DNA of 62,710 nucleotides from JBEGQX01 sp041180805 (lineage in GTDB: Bacteria > Planctomycetota > Planctomycetia > Gemmatales > Gemmataceae): NCBI GenBank assembly GCA_041180805.1, contig JBEGQX010000216.1:1-62710 (forward strand), given 5' to 3'. Numbering within the stretch: position 1 is the first letter of the stretch; the number at the start of each line of letters is the position of its first letter. Position numbers and translations under genes: made by a program. The notes under the pieces were generated by a model that was not told where the DNA came from, made no database searches, and saw nothing but the letters and a program-made list of their open reading frames with translations. Positions 62,028 to 62,710 of this stretch are shown here, in pieces.

Positions 62028-62710
62028 CTAGAAATCCACATGGGCACGAATGCCAAAGGCCTGGATATTACCTGTGCCGTTGGGCATATCAACCTCGCGG
62101 AATGTGTATATGTAGTTGCCCATAAGGCGCATGTTTGCGTTCCAATACCAGTTGATTCCAGTAGAGATGGAATTCAAAGTCCCTGCCTGCAACGCGCCAC
62201 TGTTGAAGTTCAAATAATCCAGCCGAAGTCCAATTTCCCAGGCTCCCCAGCCATTAGACTGGTTCGGGTCCTCTTTTTCCCTGCAGATGAAAGGGCTGTT
62301 AGGAATGACACGCCCAAGGCTCATTGTTTTTGTATCCAGCGGGTGATGGTCGCCATTGGTCAGAAAACAAAGTGCTTCCAGATAATAACCATCCAGATAG
62401 ATGTTCCCCAAAGGTGTGAGAGTAGCGGGCTGCGTGGCACCGGGGACTGGCATGCCGCCGTTGGAAACATTGTTCACCCAGGATGCCAGATATTCGCCAC
62501 CAAAGGTAAGGCGTTTCCAGGCCGCGTGGGCGTTGAAGTTCAAGTAATTTACCAGGTCGCTGGAATACAACTCTGGTGTGTTGATGAGGAAAGGAACCTG
62601 ATAGGCGGAACCCGCCCTCACCAGTGGGCGGGCAAAGTAATACATATATCCGGGATCCTTGGGAATGGTTCTGACACTGCCCGCAGCGCTGAGCGTGGCC
62701 CAGGTTTGAT
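62028..62710 (-). CDS. Porin O/P-type outer-membrane channel, C-terminal part (cut by window edge)
   Basis: The last ~227 residues of a barrel that runs off the right edge. The pattern of alternating strands with turns such as GWGAWEIGLRLDYLNFNSGA, NSISTGINWYWNANMRLMGN and the closing AFGIRAHVDF (terminal Phe) fits the phosphate-selective porin O/P family. The start, any signal and the substrate are outside the window. On the left it is followed by the GT4 gene after about 75 bases. Confidence 0.85.
   Translation of the reverse strand, partial: QTWATLSAAGSVRTIPKDPGYMYYFARPLVRAGSAYQVPFLINTPELYSSDLVNYLNFNAHAAWKRLTFGGEYLASWVNNVSNGGMPVPGATQPATLTPLGNIYLDGYYLEALCFLTNGDHHPLDTKTMSLGRVIPNSPFICREKEDPNQSNGWGAWEIGLRLDYLNFNSGALQAGTLNSISTGINWYWNANMRLMGNYIYTFREVDMPNGTGNIQAFGIRAHVDF

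Noticed and set aside
1..62710. tRNA, rRNA, CRISPR array, insertion sequence or prophage
   Set aside because: No cloverleaf-like GTTCGA-type segments with an acceptor stem, no regularly spaced repeats, no transposase and no phage structural genes were found on reading.

Overview
The window comes from a planctomycete (phylum Planctomycetota). The evidence is the combination of families that rarely occur together elsewhere: two cassettes pairing a PSCyt1/DUF1549/DUF1553 cytochrome protein with a DUF1501 protein, a third DUF1549/DUF1553 protein, a DUF1559 pseudopilin-like protein, a BBP7 outer-membrane barrel, a giant secreted protein with the planctomycete N-terminal motif, and a PVC-type heme protein of 1645 residues. 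Base composition is moderate in GC. I cannot place it below phylum with confidence.

Layout. 1-2.3 kb: the 5' part of leuS (reverse strand, cut by the window edge) and a compact hicBA toxin-antitoxin pair whose toxin is only 59 residues. 2.7-8.5 kb: a secreted transglutaminase-like protein, then a reverse-strand envelope operon (OmpH/Skp chaperone, LpxC, Gfo/Idh/MocA oxidoreductase), then a lipoprotein and a methyltransferase. 8.5-18.4 kb: a BBP7 barrel divergent from a 2779-residue surface protein built of DUF11-like, SdrD_B-like and FG-GAP-like repeats. 18.6-20.0 kb: a PolB-like 3'-5' exonuclease with a small membrane protein, then a repeat-rich intergenic spacer. 20.0-31.0 kb: first PSCyt1/DUF1501 cassette, DUF1643 protein, MFS transporter, a nine-loop FG-GAP secreted protein and a DUF1549/DUF1553 protein with no DUF1501 partner.

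31.0-35.2 kb: a DUF1559 pseudopilin-like protein, a lipoprotein and a sigma-70 family factor in one direction; an NHL propeller and an unrecognised secreted protein in the other. 35.2-39.2 kb: a four-gene operon in which two CBS-pair proteins bracket the alpha/gamma and beta subunits of a 2-oxoacid:ferredoxin oxidoreductase. 39.3-48 kb: NYN-domain protein, thioredoxin, the 1645-residue SGNH/heme/discoidin/azurin-like/cytochrome c fusion, and a degenerate-FHA coiled-coil protein. 48-55 kb: second PSCyt1/DUF1501 cassette, then speA-pyrD. 55.4-62 kb: a glycan cluster (methyltransferase, a double-GT2 protein, a GT2-GT4 fusion, a convergent GT4), ending in a porin O/P cut by the window edge.

How the parts fit. 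Most genes serve the envelope and the exported proteome: lipid A (LpxC), outer-membrane protein folding (OmpH), barrels (BBP7, porin), surface repeats, glycan assembly, and secreted heme or copper proteins. The most distinctive arrangements are the CBS-KorA-KorB-CBS operon, the azurin-like plus cytochrome c fusion with a non-canonical SGNH nucleophile site, the alternating super-repeat of the giant protein, and the FHA protein that lacks the phosphopeptide-binding residues. No tRNA, rRNA, CRISPR array, insertion sequence or phage gene was seen.
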